The translations under genes were made by a program, and so were the position numbers. Of a DNA stretch of 64,000 nucleotides, positions 25,150 through 35,710 are shown piece after piece. Origin of the DNA: Castellaniella sp035707805 (GTDB taxonomy: Bacteria; Pseudomonadota; Gammaproteobacteria; Burkholderiales; Burkholderiaceae_B); assembly GCA_035707805.1 (NCBI GenBank), contig DASSTS010000036.1:36012-100011 (forward strand). The letters run 5' to 3'. Each line of letters opens with the position of its first letter. Position 1 is the stretch's first letter. The notes beneath the pieces were generated by a model that was given only the letters and a program-made list of their open reading frames with translations, was not told where the DNA came from and did not search any database.

Positions 25150-26044
25150 CTTCATCAGCAGTTTCTGGAGCTATTACATTGCGGTCATCGCGCTGGGCGG
25201 CATCGTCTGGTGCGTGTACCTGCTGTTCTCGCAGCGCGCCTGGCTCAAGCGCGACGTCAAGGCGGTGGAGAGCACCGGCCACGTCTGGGACGGCGACCTG
25301 ACCGAGCTGAACAACCCCGTGCCGCGCTGGTGGACGGTCATGTACCTGCTGCTGTGCGCCTTCGCGCTGGGCTACCTGGTCCTGTATCCAGGCCTGGGCA
25401 GCTACCAGGGCACGCTGGGATTCACGGCCGGCAAGCAGGTCCTGCAGGAACAGGAGGCCCTGAACGCGCGCGTCCAGCCCGTATACGAGCGTTTTCGCGA
25501 CATGCCGATCCCCGAGATCGCTCGCGACGACCAGGCGCGCGACATCGGCCAGCGCCTGTTCCTGAACAACTGCGCCCAATGCCACGGCTCGGACGCGAAG
25601 GGCGGGCGCGGCTTTCCCAACCTGACGGACGACGACTGGCTGTGGGGCGGGGCGCCGGAGCAGATCCTGCAGACCATCACCCAGGGGCGCCACGGCGTGA
25701 TGCCGGCCTGGGCCGCCATGATCAAGCCCGAGGACGCCTCGGCGATCGCCCAGTACGTGCGATCGCTGTCGGGCCTGGCCCATGACCCGCTGCGGATCAA
25801 TGCCGGCCGGCGTGGCTTCGAGACCTATTGCGCGGCCTGTCACGGCGCGCAAGGCAAGGGCAACCCGCTGCTGGGCGCGCCCAACCTGAGCGACGGCGTC
25901 TGGCTGTACGGCAGTTCCGAGGCCACCATCGTCGAGACCATCCTGAACGGCCGCGACAACCAGATGCCGGCGCAGGAAACCCACTTGACTCCGGAACAGA
26001 TCCGCCTGCTGGCCGGCTGGGTCTGGGGGCAATCGAACCGCTAA
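25142..26044 (+). CDS. ccoP: Cytochrome c oxidase cbb3-type, subunit III (dihaem)
   Basis: Two-haem cytochrome c that feeds electrons into the oxidase. Two N-terminal helices (FWSYYIAVIALGGIVWCVYL and WTVMYLLLCAFALGYLVLYP) flank VWDGDLTELNNPVPRWW, the CcoP signature. The two haem sites are CAQCH and CAACH, each followed by a conserved GAPNL- or LTDDD-type block. 300 residues from ATG 25142, inside the ccoQ end; the frame extends five codons upstream without better support. Confidence 0.97.
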   Translation: MSDFISSFWSYYIAVIALGGIVWCVYLLFSQRAWLKRDVKAVESTGHVWDGDLTELNNPVPRWWTVMYLLLCAFALGYLVLYPGLGSYQGTLGFTAGKQVLQEQEALNARVQPVYERFRDMPIPEIARDDQARDIGQRLFLNNCAQCHGSDAKGGRGFPNLTDDDWLWGGAPEQILQTITQGRHGVMPAWAAMIKPEDASAIAQYVRSLSGLAHDPLRINAGRRGFETYCAACHGAQGKGNPLLGAPNLSDGVWLYGSSEATIVETILNGRDNQMPAQETHLTPEQIRLLAGWVWGQSNR

Positions 26045-26062
26045 AGCAATCCAGAGGACACC

Positions 26063-27571
<1,509 letters not shown>

Positions 27572-27582
27572 AGGAGATCCCC

Positions 27583-27798
27583 ATGCAGCCGGAAATACGC
27601 GAAAATCTGTCCGAAGGCCGGCCCTGGTGGCGGCATCGCTGGCCCTGGCTGCTCCTGCTGGGGCCCGCGGTGGCCGTCGTGGGCTGCGCGGTCACCATCG
27701 CTCTGGCGTTCCAGTCCTACGGCGACCAGGAGATCCATGACGGCGGGGCGCGGCAGGGCCTGGTGGTGGCGCCGCCGCCCGCACCCGCCGCGCAGTGA
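27583..27798 (+). CDS. ccoH: Short FixH/CcoH-like protein
   Basis: 71 residues. RPWWRHRWPWLLLLGPAVAV and VTIALAFQSYGDQEIHD correspond to the N-terminal helix of CcoH/FixH, normally followed by a periplasmic domain of about 100 residues starting near DDYY-KQGLAI. Here the protein stops soon after RQGLVVAPPP, so only the membrane anchor remains. AAGGAGA precedes the ATG. The assignment rests on position after ccoG and on the helix pattern. CcoH is thought to stabilise the early assembly complex. Confidence 0.75.
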   Translation: MQPEIRENLSEGRPWWRHRWPWLLLLGPAVAVVGCAVTIALAFQSYGDQEIHDGGARQGLVVAPPPAPAAQ

Positions 27799-27827
27799 AT
27801 GATGGCACCTGACTCGGGAGAACGGCT

Positions 27828-28079
27828 TTGAAGGCACGCAATCTGATGTGGATCCTGTGGCCCTCGTTTTTGATGGCGGGGGTGGCCAGCGCGGTCGTAT
27901 TCGCCTTGCTCGATCCCCTGGACCTGGTGTTCCTTGGGCGGTTCCACGGCAGCCGGCCGACCGTCTATACCCTGGGGTTCTTCCTGTTCTGGTGCATGGC
28001 GGCCCTGTCCAGCGCCCTGTCGCTGCGCATGGCGCCGCGCGGCGTCGTGCTGGACGAATTCGGCGATCCGGTCGACTGA
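27828..28079 (+). CDS. Small two-helix membrane protein of the cco cluster
   Basis: 83 residues with two hydrophobic helices: LMWILWPSFLMAGVASAVVF and VYTLGFFLFWCMAALSSALS. A short soluble end, LRMAPRGVVLDEFGDPVD, follows. The start is TTG at 27828, with GGGAG eight bases upstream; an internal ATG at 27846 would remove part of the first helix. I do not recognise a named family. The position between ccoH and fnr suggests an accessory role in cbb3 oxidase assembly or membrane insertion. Confidence 0.72.
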   Translation: MKARNLMWILWPSFLMAGVASAVVFALLDPLDLVFLGRFHGSRPTVYTLGFFLFWCMAALSSALSLRMAPRGVVLDEFGDPVD

Positions 28080-28149
28080 GCCGGGACCCCTTGGGGGCCG
28101 TGGCGGCCCGCTGCGCCGGGCAAGGCGAAGCGGGGTGGCCGAGGCGGGC

Positions 28150-28878
28150 TCAGCCGCAGTCCGCGCCGGACAGTTCCTGCAGGCTGTTCAGGTCCAGAAT
28201 GTGGACCTCGCGCTGCTGGACTCGGATCAGGCCTTCGCGCGCAAAGCGCGAAAACAGGCGGCTGACGGTTTCCAGCGTCAGGCCCAGGAAATTGCCGATC
28301 TCCTCGCGGCTCATGCGCAGGATGAATTCGTAGGGCGAATAGCCCAGCACCTGCAGGCGCTGGGACAGGTTCAGCAGGAACGCCGCCAGGCGCTGTTCCG
28401 AGCGCAGGCTGCCCAGGGACAGCAGCTGCTGGTGCGAGCGGCTGATTTCCTTGCTCATCAGCCGGCGCAACTGCAGATTGAGGGACGGCAGCTGGGGCGC
28501 CAGGCGGTCCATCTCGTCCAGGCGGATGATGCAGACCTCGGTGTCTTCCAGCGCGATGGCGTGGGAGACCTGGCGGGCGTTCATGAGGCCGTCCATGCCG
28601 AGGATTTCGCCCGGCAGCAGGAATCCGGTGATCTGGACCTGGCCGGCGGCGTCCTCGATCTGAGTCTTCACCGAGCCGGAGCGCAAGCCGTAGATGGCCT
28701 CGGCCGCATCGCCCTCGCGGTACAGGGTGCCGCCCTTGGGAAGGCGGATGCGTTCCTTGATCAGCTCGTCCATCTTGACGACGTCCTGGCGCGCCATCCC
28801 CAGCGGCAGGCAGATCGCATTGAGCATGCACGTGGAACACCGGGTGGAATCGGGGGCCACCGGGACGCGCCTGAGCAC
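28150..28878 (-). CDS. fnr: FNR family oxygen-sensing transcriptional regulator
   Basis: Crp-family regulator with the oxygen-labile [4Fe-4S] centre of FNR. CSTCMLNAIC gives the C-x2-C-x5-C cluster ligands, and the fourth Cys is in DTEVCIIRLDEM. The cNMP-like fold has LFREGDAAEAIYGLRSGSVK-type residues. The DNA-binding helix EIGNFLGLTLETVSRLFSRF keeps the E..SR residues that read TTGAT. The start is uncertain: GTG 28878 has AGGA spaced well and leaves 13 residues before the first Cys (E. coli has 19); GTG 28947 adds 23 residues. The two perfect FNR boxes at 21567 and 22720 are obvious targets. Confidence 0.93.
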   Translation of the reverse strand: MLRRVPVAPDSTRCSTCMLNAICLPLGMARQDVVKMDELIKERIRLPKGGTLYREGDAAEAIYGLRSGSVKTQIEDAAGQVQITGFLLPGEILGMDGLMNARQVSHAIALEDTEVCIIRLDEMDRLAPQLPSLNLQLRRLMSKEISRSHQQLLSLGSLRSEQRLAAFLLNLSQRLQVLGYSPYEFILRMSREEIGNFLGLTLETVSRLFSRFAREGLIRVQQREVHILDLNSLQELSGADCG

Positions 28879-29176
28879 GGAAGTCCTGGAGGTCGGTCCG
28901 GAGGAGGAGGGATCAGCCAGCAAAGTAAAGCCCGCAAAATGAAGCACCGGGGAAAAGCCCCTGCGCCATGACAGGGATTATAAGTTCTCTGTCAGGATAT
29001 TTGTGGCTTGCAGTATCGGCTTGTCGTGTTTATGACATGGTTTCTTGCGTTTTGTCGGTTCGCCTTGCGAATTCACCGGGAAGGCCGCGCCCCGGGGCGG
29101 TACAGTAGAATCGTTTCAGCCATGTATCGACTGTCAAAATGGCAACAGTCTCAGTGTCAAACAACTTGGGGGAATC

Positions 29177-30580
29177 ATGTCAGTGATCCGACACCTTATC
29201 GGCGGCCTGCTTCTGGCCGCGGCCGGGCTGGGTTTCGGTCCGGCCTGGGCGCAACACGCCCCTGCCGGGCACGGCAGCCAGGACGTCACCTACAAGCCGG
29301 ACATCACCTTCACCTTGCGCACCGCGATCGCCGAGGGCAAGATGGTTTTCGTGGGCGAGAAGGGCGAGCTGGACGGACAGGTCAATCCCGACCTGAAAGT
29401 CCCCGAGGGCGCGGTGGTGCAGATCAACCTGATCAACGGCGACGGCGCCGTCCACGACATCGCGGTGCCGGAGTTCAAGGCCCATTCGGACCAACTTGCG
29501 GGCAAGAACGCCGCCACCGCCATCGTCTTCCGGGCATCCAAGAACGGCACCTTCGAATACCTGTGCACCATGCCGGGCCATAAAGCGGCCGGCATGGTGG
29601 GCAAGGTCGTCGTCGGCGAGCCCTCCACCGAGATCGAGGCCAAGGCGCCGCAGATCGCGCACGATCCCTCCAAGGTCGGCACCCCGGTGGGCAAGCGCGG
29701 GCCGAAAAACGTCACCGTCGACCTGCTGACCACGGAGGTCGAAGGCCGGTTGGGCGACAACAGCACCTACCGGTTCTGGACCTTCAACAACAAGGTGCCC
29801 GGCCCCCTCATCCGCGTGCGCGTCGGCGACACGGTGACCGTGAACGTCACCAATGCCAAGGACAGCACGCACATCCACTCGATCGACCTGCACGCTGTGA
29901 CGGGCCCAGGCGGCGGCGCGGCGGTCACCCAGGTGCCGCCGGGGCAGACGAAATCCTTCACCTTCAAGGCCAGCCACGTGGGCCTGTTCGTCTACCACTG
30001 CGCGACGCCGATGGTGGCCCAGCACATCACCAACGGCATGTACGGCATGATCCTGGTCGAGCCCGAAGGCGGCCTGCCCAAGGTCGACCACGAGTTCTAC
30101 GTCATGCAGGGAGAGCTCTACACCGCGCAGACGCACGGCGCCAGCGGCCTGCAGGAATTCTCGCTGCAGAAGCTCCTGGACGAGCATCCCGAGCACGTGA
30201 TGTTCAACGGCTCGATGGACGCCCTGACCAAGATCTACGACATGGAGTCCAAGGTGGGCGACACCGTGCGGATCTTCTTCGGCGTGGGCGGGCCGAACCT
30301 GACTTCCAGCTTCCACGTCATCGGCGAGGTCTTCGACCGGGTCTATGACCAGGCGTCCCTGACCAGCAAGCCGCTGACCGACGTGCAGACCACGCTGGTG
30401 CCGCCGGGCGGGGCCACCATGGTCGAGTTTAAGACCGATTATCCCGGCCGCTACCTGCTGGTGGACCACGCCCTGTCCCGCGTGGAGAAGGGCGTCGCGG
30501 GCTTCCTCACCGTGAAGGGCAAGGCCGATCACACGATCTTCCACAGCGACGAGGCGATCGATCCCAACTCGGGTCACTGA
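29177..30580 (+). CDS. nirK: Copper-containing nitrite reductase with N-terminal cupredoxin domain
   Basis: Reduces nitrite to NO in the periplasm. 467 residues: a Sec signal peptide (cleavage near AWAQ), an extra cupredoxin domain, then the two-domain NirK core. The added domain has type 1 copper ligands His93, Cys130, His135 and Met140 (YLCTMPGH then GM). In the core, type 1 ligands are His234, Cys275, His283 and Met288; type 2 ligands are His239, His274 and His431; catalytic Asp237. The compact HCATPMVAQH loop fits the class II type. An N-terminal cupredoxin extension is known in Hyphomicrobium NirK. Start ATG 29177 follows GGGGGAA. No nor or nirV genes are nearby. Confidence 0.94.
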   Translation: MSVIRHLIGGLLLAAAGLGFGPAWAQHAPAGHGSQDVTYKPDITFTLRTAIAEGKMVFVGEKGELDGQVNPDLKVPEGAVVQINLINGDGAVHDIAVPEFKAHSDQLAGKNAATAIVFRASKNGTFEYLCTMPGHKAAGMVGKVVVGEPSTEIEAKAPQIAHDPSKVGTPVGKRGPKNVTVDLLTTEVEGRLGDNSTYRFWTFNNKVPGPLIRVRVGDTVTVNVTNAKDSTHIHSIDLHAVTGPGGGAAVTQVPPGQTKSFTFKASHVGLFVYHCATPMVAQHITNGMYGMILVEPEGGLPKVDHEFYVMQGELYTAQTHGASGLQEFSLQKLLDEHPEHVMFNGSMDALTKIYDMESKVGDTVRIFFGVGGPNLTSSFHVIGEVFDRVYDQASLTSKPLTDVQTTLVPPGGATMVEFKTDYPGRYLLVDHALSRVEKGVAGFLTVKGKADHTIFHSDEAIDPNSGH

Positions 30581-30597
30581 TCGTCCGTGGCTTGCGC

Positions 30598-30627
30598 GGG
30601 GCGCCCTTCGGGGCGCCCCTTTTTCTT
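30598..30627 (+). terminator. Rho-independent terminator after nirK
   Basis: GGGGCGCCC (30598-30606), loop TTCG, GGGCGCCCC (30611-30619), then TTTTTCTT. A perfect 9-bp stem closed by a stable UUCG tetraloop. Confidence 0.92.
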
Positions 30628-30661
30628 CCGGCCGGCGGGCCCGAAACGGCGGCGTTCTTCC

Positions 30662-30703
30662 TTGACTCTGATGATTCATGGTCTTATCATTTCAATCGAA
30701 ATG
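30662..30703 (+). promoter_or_regulatory. ectR-ectABCD promoter with overlapping operator
   Basis: TTGACT (30662-30667), 17-base spacer, TATCAT (30685-30690): a near-consensus sigma-70 promoter. The inverted repeat CATTTC-AATC-GAAATG (30688-30703) starts inside the -10 and covers the transcription start, so a bound repressor would block RNA polymerase. EctR proteins of methylotrophs are known to bind at the -10 of ect promoters. Confidence 0.75.
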
Positions 30704-30727
30704 AATTTTTGAGGACTTTGAATCACC

Positions 30728-31264
30728 ATGAACATCGAATCGGATGCGCAGCAGGCTTACGACCTGCGTATCTTGCGGGCCCTGCGCCGGATCACCCGGG
30801 CCGTGGCCCTGCATTCCCGGCAGCTGTCGGCCTGTAATCACATCACGGGCCCCCAACTGGTCTGCCTGCGTACCGTCATCGAAAAAGGACCGCTGACCGC
30901 CACCGCGATCAGCCGCGAGGTCCACGTCAGCGCCAGCACCGTGGTCGGCATCCTCGACCGCCTGGAAGACAAGGGCCTGGTCGTGCGGGAACGCGGCCGC
31001 GCGGACCGCCGCATCGTCTTCGTCAGCGCCACCGACGCCGGCCGCAGCCTGGCGCGGGACACGCCTTCGCCCTTGCAGCAGAAACTGGCCGAGTCCCTCA
31101 AGGCCCTGCCCGAGCTCGAGCAGGCGACCATCACGCTGTCGCTGGAACGCGTGGTCGACTTGATCGAGGCCGACACCGACCTGATCCCGGCGACGGATGC
31201 GCCGTCCCCCATGCTGGATGTCCCGGTCACCGGGGTGGCGCCCGAGTCCGGGCTGGTGGTTTGA
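30728..31264 (+). CDS. ectR: MarR family regulator of ectoine synthesis (EctR-like)
   Basis: A 178-residue winged-helix protein. HITGPQLVCLRTVIEKGPLT and the recognition helix VHVSASTVVGILDRLEDKGL, followed by the wing RGRADRRIVFVSATDAGR. It is the first gene of the ect operon, and its TGA overlaps the ectA TTG start by three bases. EctR1 proteins that repress ectABC in halotolerant bacteria are MarR-type, so position and family agree. The C-terminal 25 residues (DAPSPMLDVPVTGVAPESG) are extra. Osmotic signal transduction by this protein is inferred. Confidence 0.85.
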   Translation: MNIESDAQQAYDLRILRALRRITRAVALHSRQLSACNHITGPQLVCLRTVIEKGPLTATAISREVHVSASTVVGILDRLEDKGLVVRERGRADRRIVFVSATDAGRSLARDTPSPLQQKLAESLKALPELEQATITLSLERVVDLIEADTDLIPATDAPSPMLDVPVTGVAPESGLVV

Positions 31265-31788
31265 GCCGGGATGCCGATCTCGACGGGGCGCCGCCGATCC
31301 GGCTGCGCCCGCCCCGCAAGGAGGATGGTCCCGCCTTGCACGAACTGGTGGCGCAATGCCCCCCGCTGGACCTCAACTCCGTCTATCTCTACCTGCTGCT
31401 GACGGAGCATTTTTCCCGCACCTGCATTCTTGCCGAGGACGACCAGGGCGTCGTGGGCATGGTGTCTGCGTACCTGCCGCCCGGCAGGGACGGCGTGCTG
31501 TTCGTCTGGCAGGTGGCGGTGCATCCCCGCGCCCGGGGCCTGGGCCTGGGACTGCGGATGCTGACGGACCTGCTGTCGCGCAGCGTGCTGCGGCCGGTCC
31601 GCTGGGTCGAGACCACCGTCGGGCCGGGCAATGACGCCTCGCGGCGCCTTTTCTCGCGGCTGGCGGCGCGTTGCCGGGCGCCTTTGCGCGAATCGGCGCT
31701 CTTCGAGGCCGCGCTGTTCGGCGCCGGCGCGCACGAGGCCGAACCGCTGCTGCGCATCGGCCCGTTTTCCTTGTCGGCAGTGACTTGA
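31261..31788 (+). CDS. ectA: L-2,4-diaminobutyrate N-gamma-acetyltransferase
   Basis: Second step of ectoine synthesis from aspartate semialdehyde: acetylates diaminobutyrate. GNAT fold in 175 residues: IRLRPPRKEDGPALHELVAQ, the substrate block CPPLDLNSVYLYLLLTEHFS typical of EctA, VGMVSAYLPP, the CoA loop VWQVAVHPRARGLGLGLRML, and WVETTVGPGNDASRRLFSRL. Starts with TTG at 31261, translationally coupled to ectR. Confidence 0.94.
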   Translation: MSRDADLDGAPPIRLRPPRKEDGPALHELVAQCPPLDLNSVYLYLLLTEHFSRTCILAEDDQGVVGMVSAYLPPGRDGVLFVWQVAVHPRARGLGLGLRMLTDLLSRSVLRPVRWVETTVGPGNDASRRLFSRLAARCRAPLRESALFEAALFGAGAHEAEPLLRIGPFSLSAVT

Positions 31789-31827
31789 ATTGCTGTCGTC
31801 TATTCCAACGTCAACAAGGAGGAATCC

Positions 31828-33135
31828 ATGGACTTGAAAATCTTTGACCGGATGGAGTCGGAGGTCAGGGGCTACATCCGGTCGTTCCCGGTCATTTTCG
31901 CCAAGGCGCGCGGCTCGGAGCTGATCGATGAAAGCGGACGACGCTACATCGATTTCTTCAGCGGTGCGGGCACCCTGAACTACGGCCACAACAATCCGGT
32001 GCTGCGCGAGCGCATGGTGGACTACCTGGCCTCCGACGGCGTGGTGCATGGCCTGGACATGGCCACCAGCGCCAAAAAATACTTTCTGCAGACGGTGGAC
32101 CGGCTGATCCTCAAGCCCCGCGGCCTGGACTACACCCTGCAGTTCACCGGCCCGACCGGCACGAACGCGGTCGAGGCGGCGCTGAAGCTGGCGCGCCAGG
32201 TCAAGGGGCGGCAGAACGTCATTTCCTTCACGCACGGCTTTCACGGGGTGTCGGGCGGCTCGCTGGCGGCCACCGCCAACCGCAAGTTCCGCCAGGCGGC
32301 GGGCGTGGCGCTGGGCAACACCAGCTTCATGCCCTTCGACGGGTACTTCGGGCCCGACGTCAACACCATGGCCTACCTGGAACGCATGCTGGACGACCCC
32401 AGCAGCGGCCTGGACCAGCCGGCCGCCGTCATCGTCGAGACGGTGCAGGGCGAAGGCGGCGTCAACGTGGCGTCGCAGCACTGGCTGCGCGAACTCGAGC
32501 GCCTGTGCCGGCGCCACGACATGCTGCTGATCGTCGACGACATCCAGGTCGGCTGCGGGCGCACGGGCCATTTCTTCAGCTTCGAGGCGGCGGGCATCTC
32601 GCCCGACATCGTCACGCTGTCGAAATCGCTGTCCGGCTTCGGCCTGCCCATGTCGCTGGTGCTGTTCAAGCCCGAGCTTGACGTCTGGCAGCCGGGCGCC
32701 CACAGCGGCACCTTCCGCGGCAACAACCTGGCCTTCGTCACCGCCGCCCAGGCCATGGAGATGTACTGGAGCGATTCCTCCCTGTCCGACGGGGTGGCGG
32801 CCAAGGAACGGCTGGTGCGCGACTGGCTCGAGAACCTGGTCCACAGCTGCCGCGGCGCCGGCCTGTCGGTGCGCGGCCGCGGCCTCATCCAGGGGCTGGC
32901 GACGCCGGTCGGCGACGACCTGGCCAACCGCATCGCGCGCCGCGCCTTCGAGCTCGGGGTCGTGATCGAGACCTCCGGCGCGCATGACGAGGTCCTGAAG
33001 GTCCTGCCGGCGCTCACCATTCCCTACGAACAGCTCGAGCAAGGGCTGGAAATCATCGAACGCAGCACCAACGAAGTCGTCTCGACCCTGGGCAAGCAGC
33101 CCCGCGTGCTGAAAGTCGCAGGAGGACGCTCATGA
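31828..33135 (+). CDS. ectB: L-2,4-diaminobutyrate-2-oxoglutarate aminotransferase
   Basis: First step of ectoine synthesis: transaminates aspartate 4-semialdehyde to diaminobutyrate with glutamate. Class III PLP aminotransferase, 435 residues. FTGPTGTNAVEAALKLAR binds PLP phosphate, IVDDIQVGCGRTGHFFSFE holds the PLP-contacting Asp, and TLSKSLSGFGLPMS contains the Schiff-base lysine. HSGTFRGNNLAFVTAA is the EctB substrate block. AAGGAGG precedes the ATG. Overlaps ectC by four bases. Confidence 0.97.
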   Translation: MDLKIFDRMESEVRGYIRSFPVIFAKARGSELIDESGRRYIDFFSGAGTLNYGHNNPVLRERMVDYLASDGVVHGLDMATSAKKYFLQTVDRLILKPRGLDYTLQFTGPTGTNAVEAALKLARQVKGRQNVISFTHGFHGVSGGSLAATANRKFRQAAGVALGNTSFMPFDGYFGPDVNTMAYLERMLDDPSSGLDQPAAVIVETVQGEGGVNVASQHWLRELERLCRRHDMLLIVDDIQVGCGRTGHFFSFEAAGISPDIVTLSKSLSGFGLPMSLVLFKPELDVWQPGAHSGTFRGNNLAFVTAAQAMEMYWSDSSLSDGVAAKERLVRDWLENLVHSCRGAGLSVRGRGLIQGLATPVGDDLANRIARRAFELGVVIETSGAHDEVLKVLPALTIPYEQLEQGLEIIERSTNEVVSTLGKQPRVLKVAGGRS

Positions 33136-33524
33136 TCGTACGCCATGTCAATGAAGTGATCGGGACCGACCAGGAGATCGTCACCGAGAACTGGACCAGC
33201 CGGCGCGTGCTGCTGGCCGACGACGGGATGGGGTTTTCCTTCCACGAAACCGTCATTTTTCCTGGAACGGAAACCCACATCCACTACCAGAACCACCTGG
33301 AGGCCGTCTGGTGCATCGAGGGCGACGGCGAGGTCGAGACCATCGCCGACGGCCGCAAGTACGCGCTGGGACCCGGCGTGGTCTACGCCCTGGACCAGCA
33401 CGACGAGCACTGGCTGCGCGGCGGCAAGGAGCCGCTGCGGGTGATCTGTGTCTTCAACCCGCCCCTGACCGGCCGCGAGGTGCATGACGCTTCGGGCGTC
33501 TACCCGCTGGAGACGACCGCCTGA
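33132..33524 (+). CDS. ectC: L-ectoine synthase
   Basis: Cyclises N-gamma-acetyl-diaminobutyrate to ectoine. A 130-residue cupin: MIVRHVNEVIGTDQEIVTEN is the standard start. ETHIHYQNHLEAVWCIEGDGE holds the metal-binding Glu/Tyr/His set, and GVVYALDQHDEHWLRG the second cupin motif. The ATG overlaps the ectB stop (ATGA). Confidence 0.97.
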   Translation: MIVRHVNEVIGTDQEIVTENWTSRRVLLADDGMGFSFHETVIFPGTETHIHYQNHLEAVWCIEGDGEVETIADGRKYALGPGVVYALDQHDEHWLRGGKEPLRVICVFNPPLTGREVHDASGVYPLETTA

Positions 33525-33612
33525 GCACGGCCATGCGTCCCGCCGGGACGGGCGGCCGGCAGGCCTGCGGCGAGCCGCGGGCCCCGGCCTTTTGAGCAGG
33601 AGAATATCAACC

Positions 33613-34518
33613 ATGAAGGACGTTTATGTTTCGCGCGTCGGCCGAGCGGCCGCGCTGATCGCCCGGTGCGATCCGATCGTATACGGGGGCGGGCGGTACG
33701 CCGGCGCCCTGGATGAGGCGCAATTGCAGTCCTACGAGCAGGACGGTTTCCTGATCGTGCCGGGCGTCTTCGACGAAGCCGAGGTCGGCGCGCTGCGCGA
33801 AGAGGCCGCGGCGCTGGAACACGACCCCGCCGTGCGCGAGGGCGAGGAGGTCATCCGCGAGCCGGGCGGCACCGCCCTGCGCTCGATCTTTCGCGTACAC
33901 GAACTGGGCCGGCGCCTGGCCGACCTGCCTCGAGATCCGCGTCTGCTGGACGTCGCCCGGCAGATCCTGGGCTCCGAGGTCTATGTCCACCAGTCCCGGA
34001 TCAACATGAAGCCGGCCCTGGACGGCAAGGAGTTCTACTGGCATTCGGATTTCGAGACCTGGCACGTGGAAGACGGCATGCCGGCCATGCGGGCGCTCAG
34101 CTGCTCGGTGCTGCTGACCGACAACACGCCGTTCAACGGTCCCCTGATGCTGATCCCGGGTTCGCACCGCCAGTTCGTGGCCTGCGTGGGCGAGACGCCG
34201 GAGGAGAACTACCGGAAGTCGCTGCGCCGGCAGGAGGTGGGCGTGCCCGACCCCGTCAGCCTGCGGCTGCTGGCGGAGCAGGGCGGCCTGCGGGCGGTGA
34301 CGGCGCCTGCCGGCTCGGTGGTGTTCTTCGACTGCAACACGCTGCATGGCTCGGGCGGCAATCTGTCGCCGTGGCCGCGCAGCAATGTGTTCATGGTCTA
34401 CAACAGCGTGGAAAACCGGCTGGTGGAACCGTTCCACGGCATGAAGCCCCGTCCCGAGCATATCGCGGCGCGGCGCAATATGCAGACGCTGACGCCCTTG
34501 TCGGTGGCGGCTGCCTGA
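33613..34518 (+). CDS. ectD: Ectoine 5-hydroxylase
   Basis: Fe(II)/2-oxoglutarate dioxygenase converting ectoine to 5-hydroxyectoine. 301 residues. The iron triad is H-x-D in FYWHSDFETWHVEDGMP and the distal His in DCNTLHGSGGN. SRINMKPALDGKEFYWHSDF is the EctD consensus block, and SNVFMVYNSVENRLVEPF closes the fold. AGGAGAATATC precedes ATG 33613; the frame remains open upstream into ectC. So the cell makes both ectoine and hydroxyectoine. No aspartokinase gene follows, unlike many ectABC-ask operons. Confidence 0.97.
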   Translation: MKDVYVSRVGRAAALIARCDPIVYGGGRYAGALDEAQLQSYEQDGFLIVPGVFDEAEVGALREEAAALEHDPAVREGEEVIREPGGTALRSIFRVHELGRRLADLPRDPRLLDVARQILGSEVYVHQSRINMKPALDGKEFYWHSDFETWHVEDGMPAMRALSCSVLLTDNTPFNGPLMLIPGSHRQFVACVGETPEENYRKSLRRQEVGVPDPVSLRLLAEQGGLRAVTAPAGSVVFFDCNTLHGSGGNLSPWPRSNVFMVYNSVENRLVEPFHGMKPRPEHIAARRNMQTLTPLSVAAA

Positions 34519-34548
34519 GGGTTTAAATCCCAGGCTTCCGGGGAGACC

Positions 34549-34756
34549 GCCCGGGCGGATGCTGCCAAGCGGGTGTGCGCCCGGTTCGGCGGTCCTCCCT
34601 GCGGTCGGACTGCCCGGCCCTTCTTCGTGCGGCCGGGCGGCGGGCGAACTCGCCGCTGCGCGGCTCAGACACACCCGCCGAAATCTCCCGGCCTCCCTTC
34701 AGAAGCCGCCGGCGCCTCACACGGTTGCCCACCCGCTTGGCAGCATCCGCCCGGGC
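34549..34756. repeat. 27-bp perfect inverted repeat enclosing a structured 154-base spacer
   Basis: This fills most of the gene-free 345 bases between the convergent ectD and ehuA. The arms at 34549-34575 and 34730-34756 are perfect reverse complements (core GGATGCTGCCAAGCGGGTG). The spacer has inner hairpins: GCCCGGCC / GGCCGGGC near 34608-34635, and GCGGCG / CGCCGC further on. The remaining bases up to 34863 are GC-rich with no gene or T-tract. No convincing ORF lies inside. It could be a bidirectional terminator, a structured RNA or a dispersed intergenic repeat. GCGAACTCGCCGCTGCGCGG in the spacer resembles intergenic repeats I recall from Burkholderiales. Confidence 0.75.
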
Positions 34757-34863
34757 TTGGCGCCGCTCAAAGTGCGCCGGATTCCCTGGCGGCGGGTCCG
34801 CCGGATCCCGCACCCGCGCAGGCAACAGTGCCGCTTAAGAACGCGACGCCCTGTCCCGCGACC

Positions 34864-35673
<810 letters not shown>

Positions 35674-35710
35674 GTGATGGGGCCTCTTGTGGCGGCTGTC
35701 GTCGGGCGGC

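Noticed and set aside
28879..29176. Possible FNR or NnrR site between fnr and nirK.
   Set aside because: I found no TTGAT-N4-ATCAA or convincing NnrR-type site; TGACAG/CTGTCA arms at 28969 and 28989 are too short and far apart to interpret.
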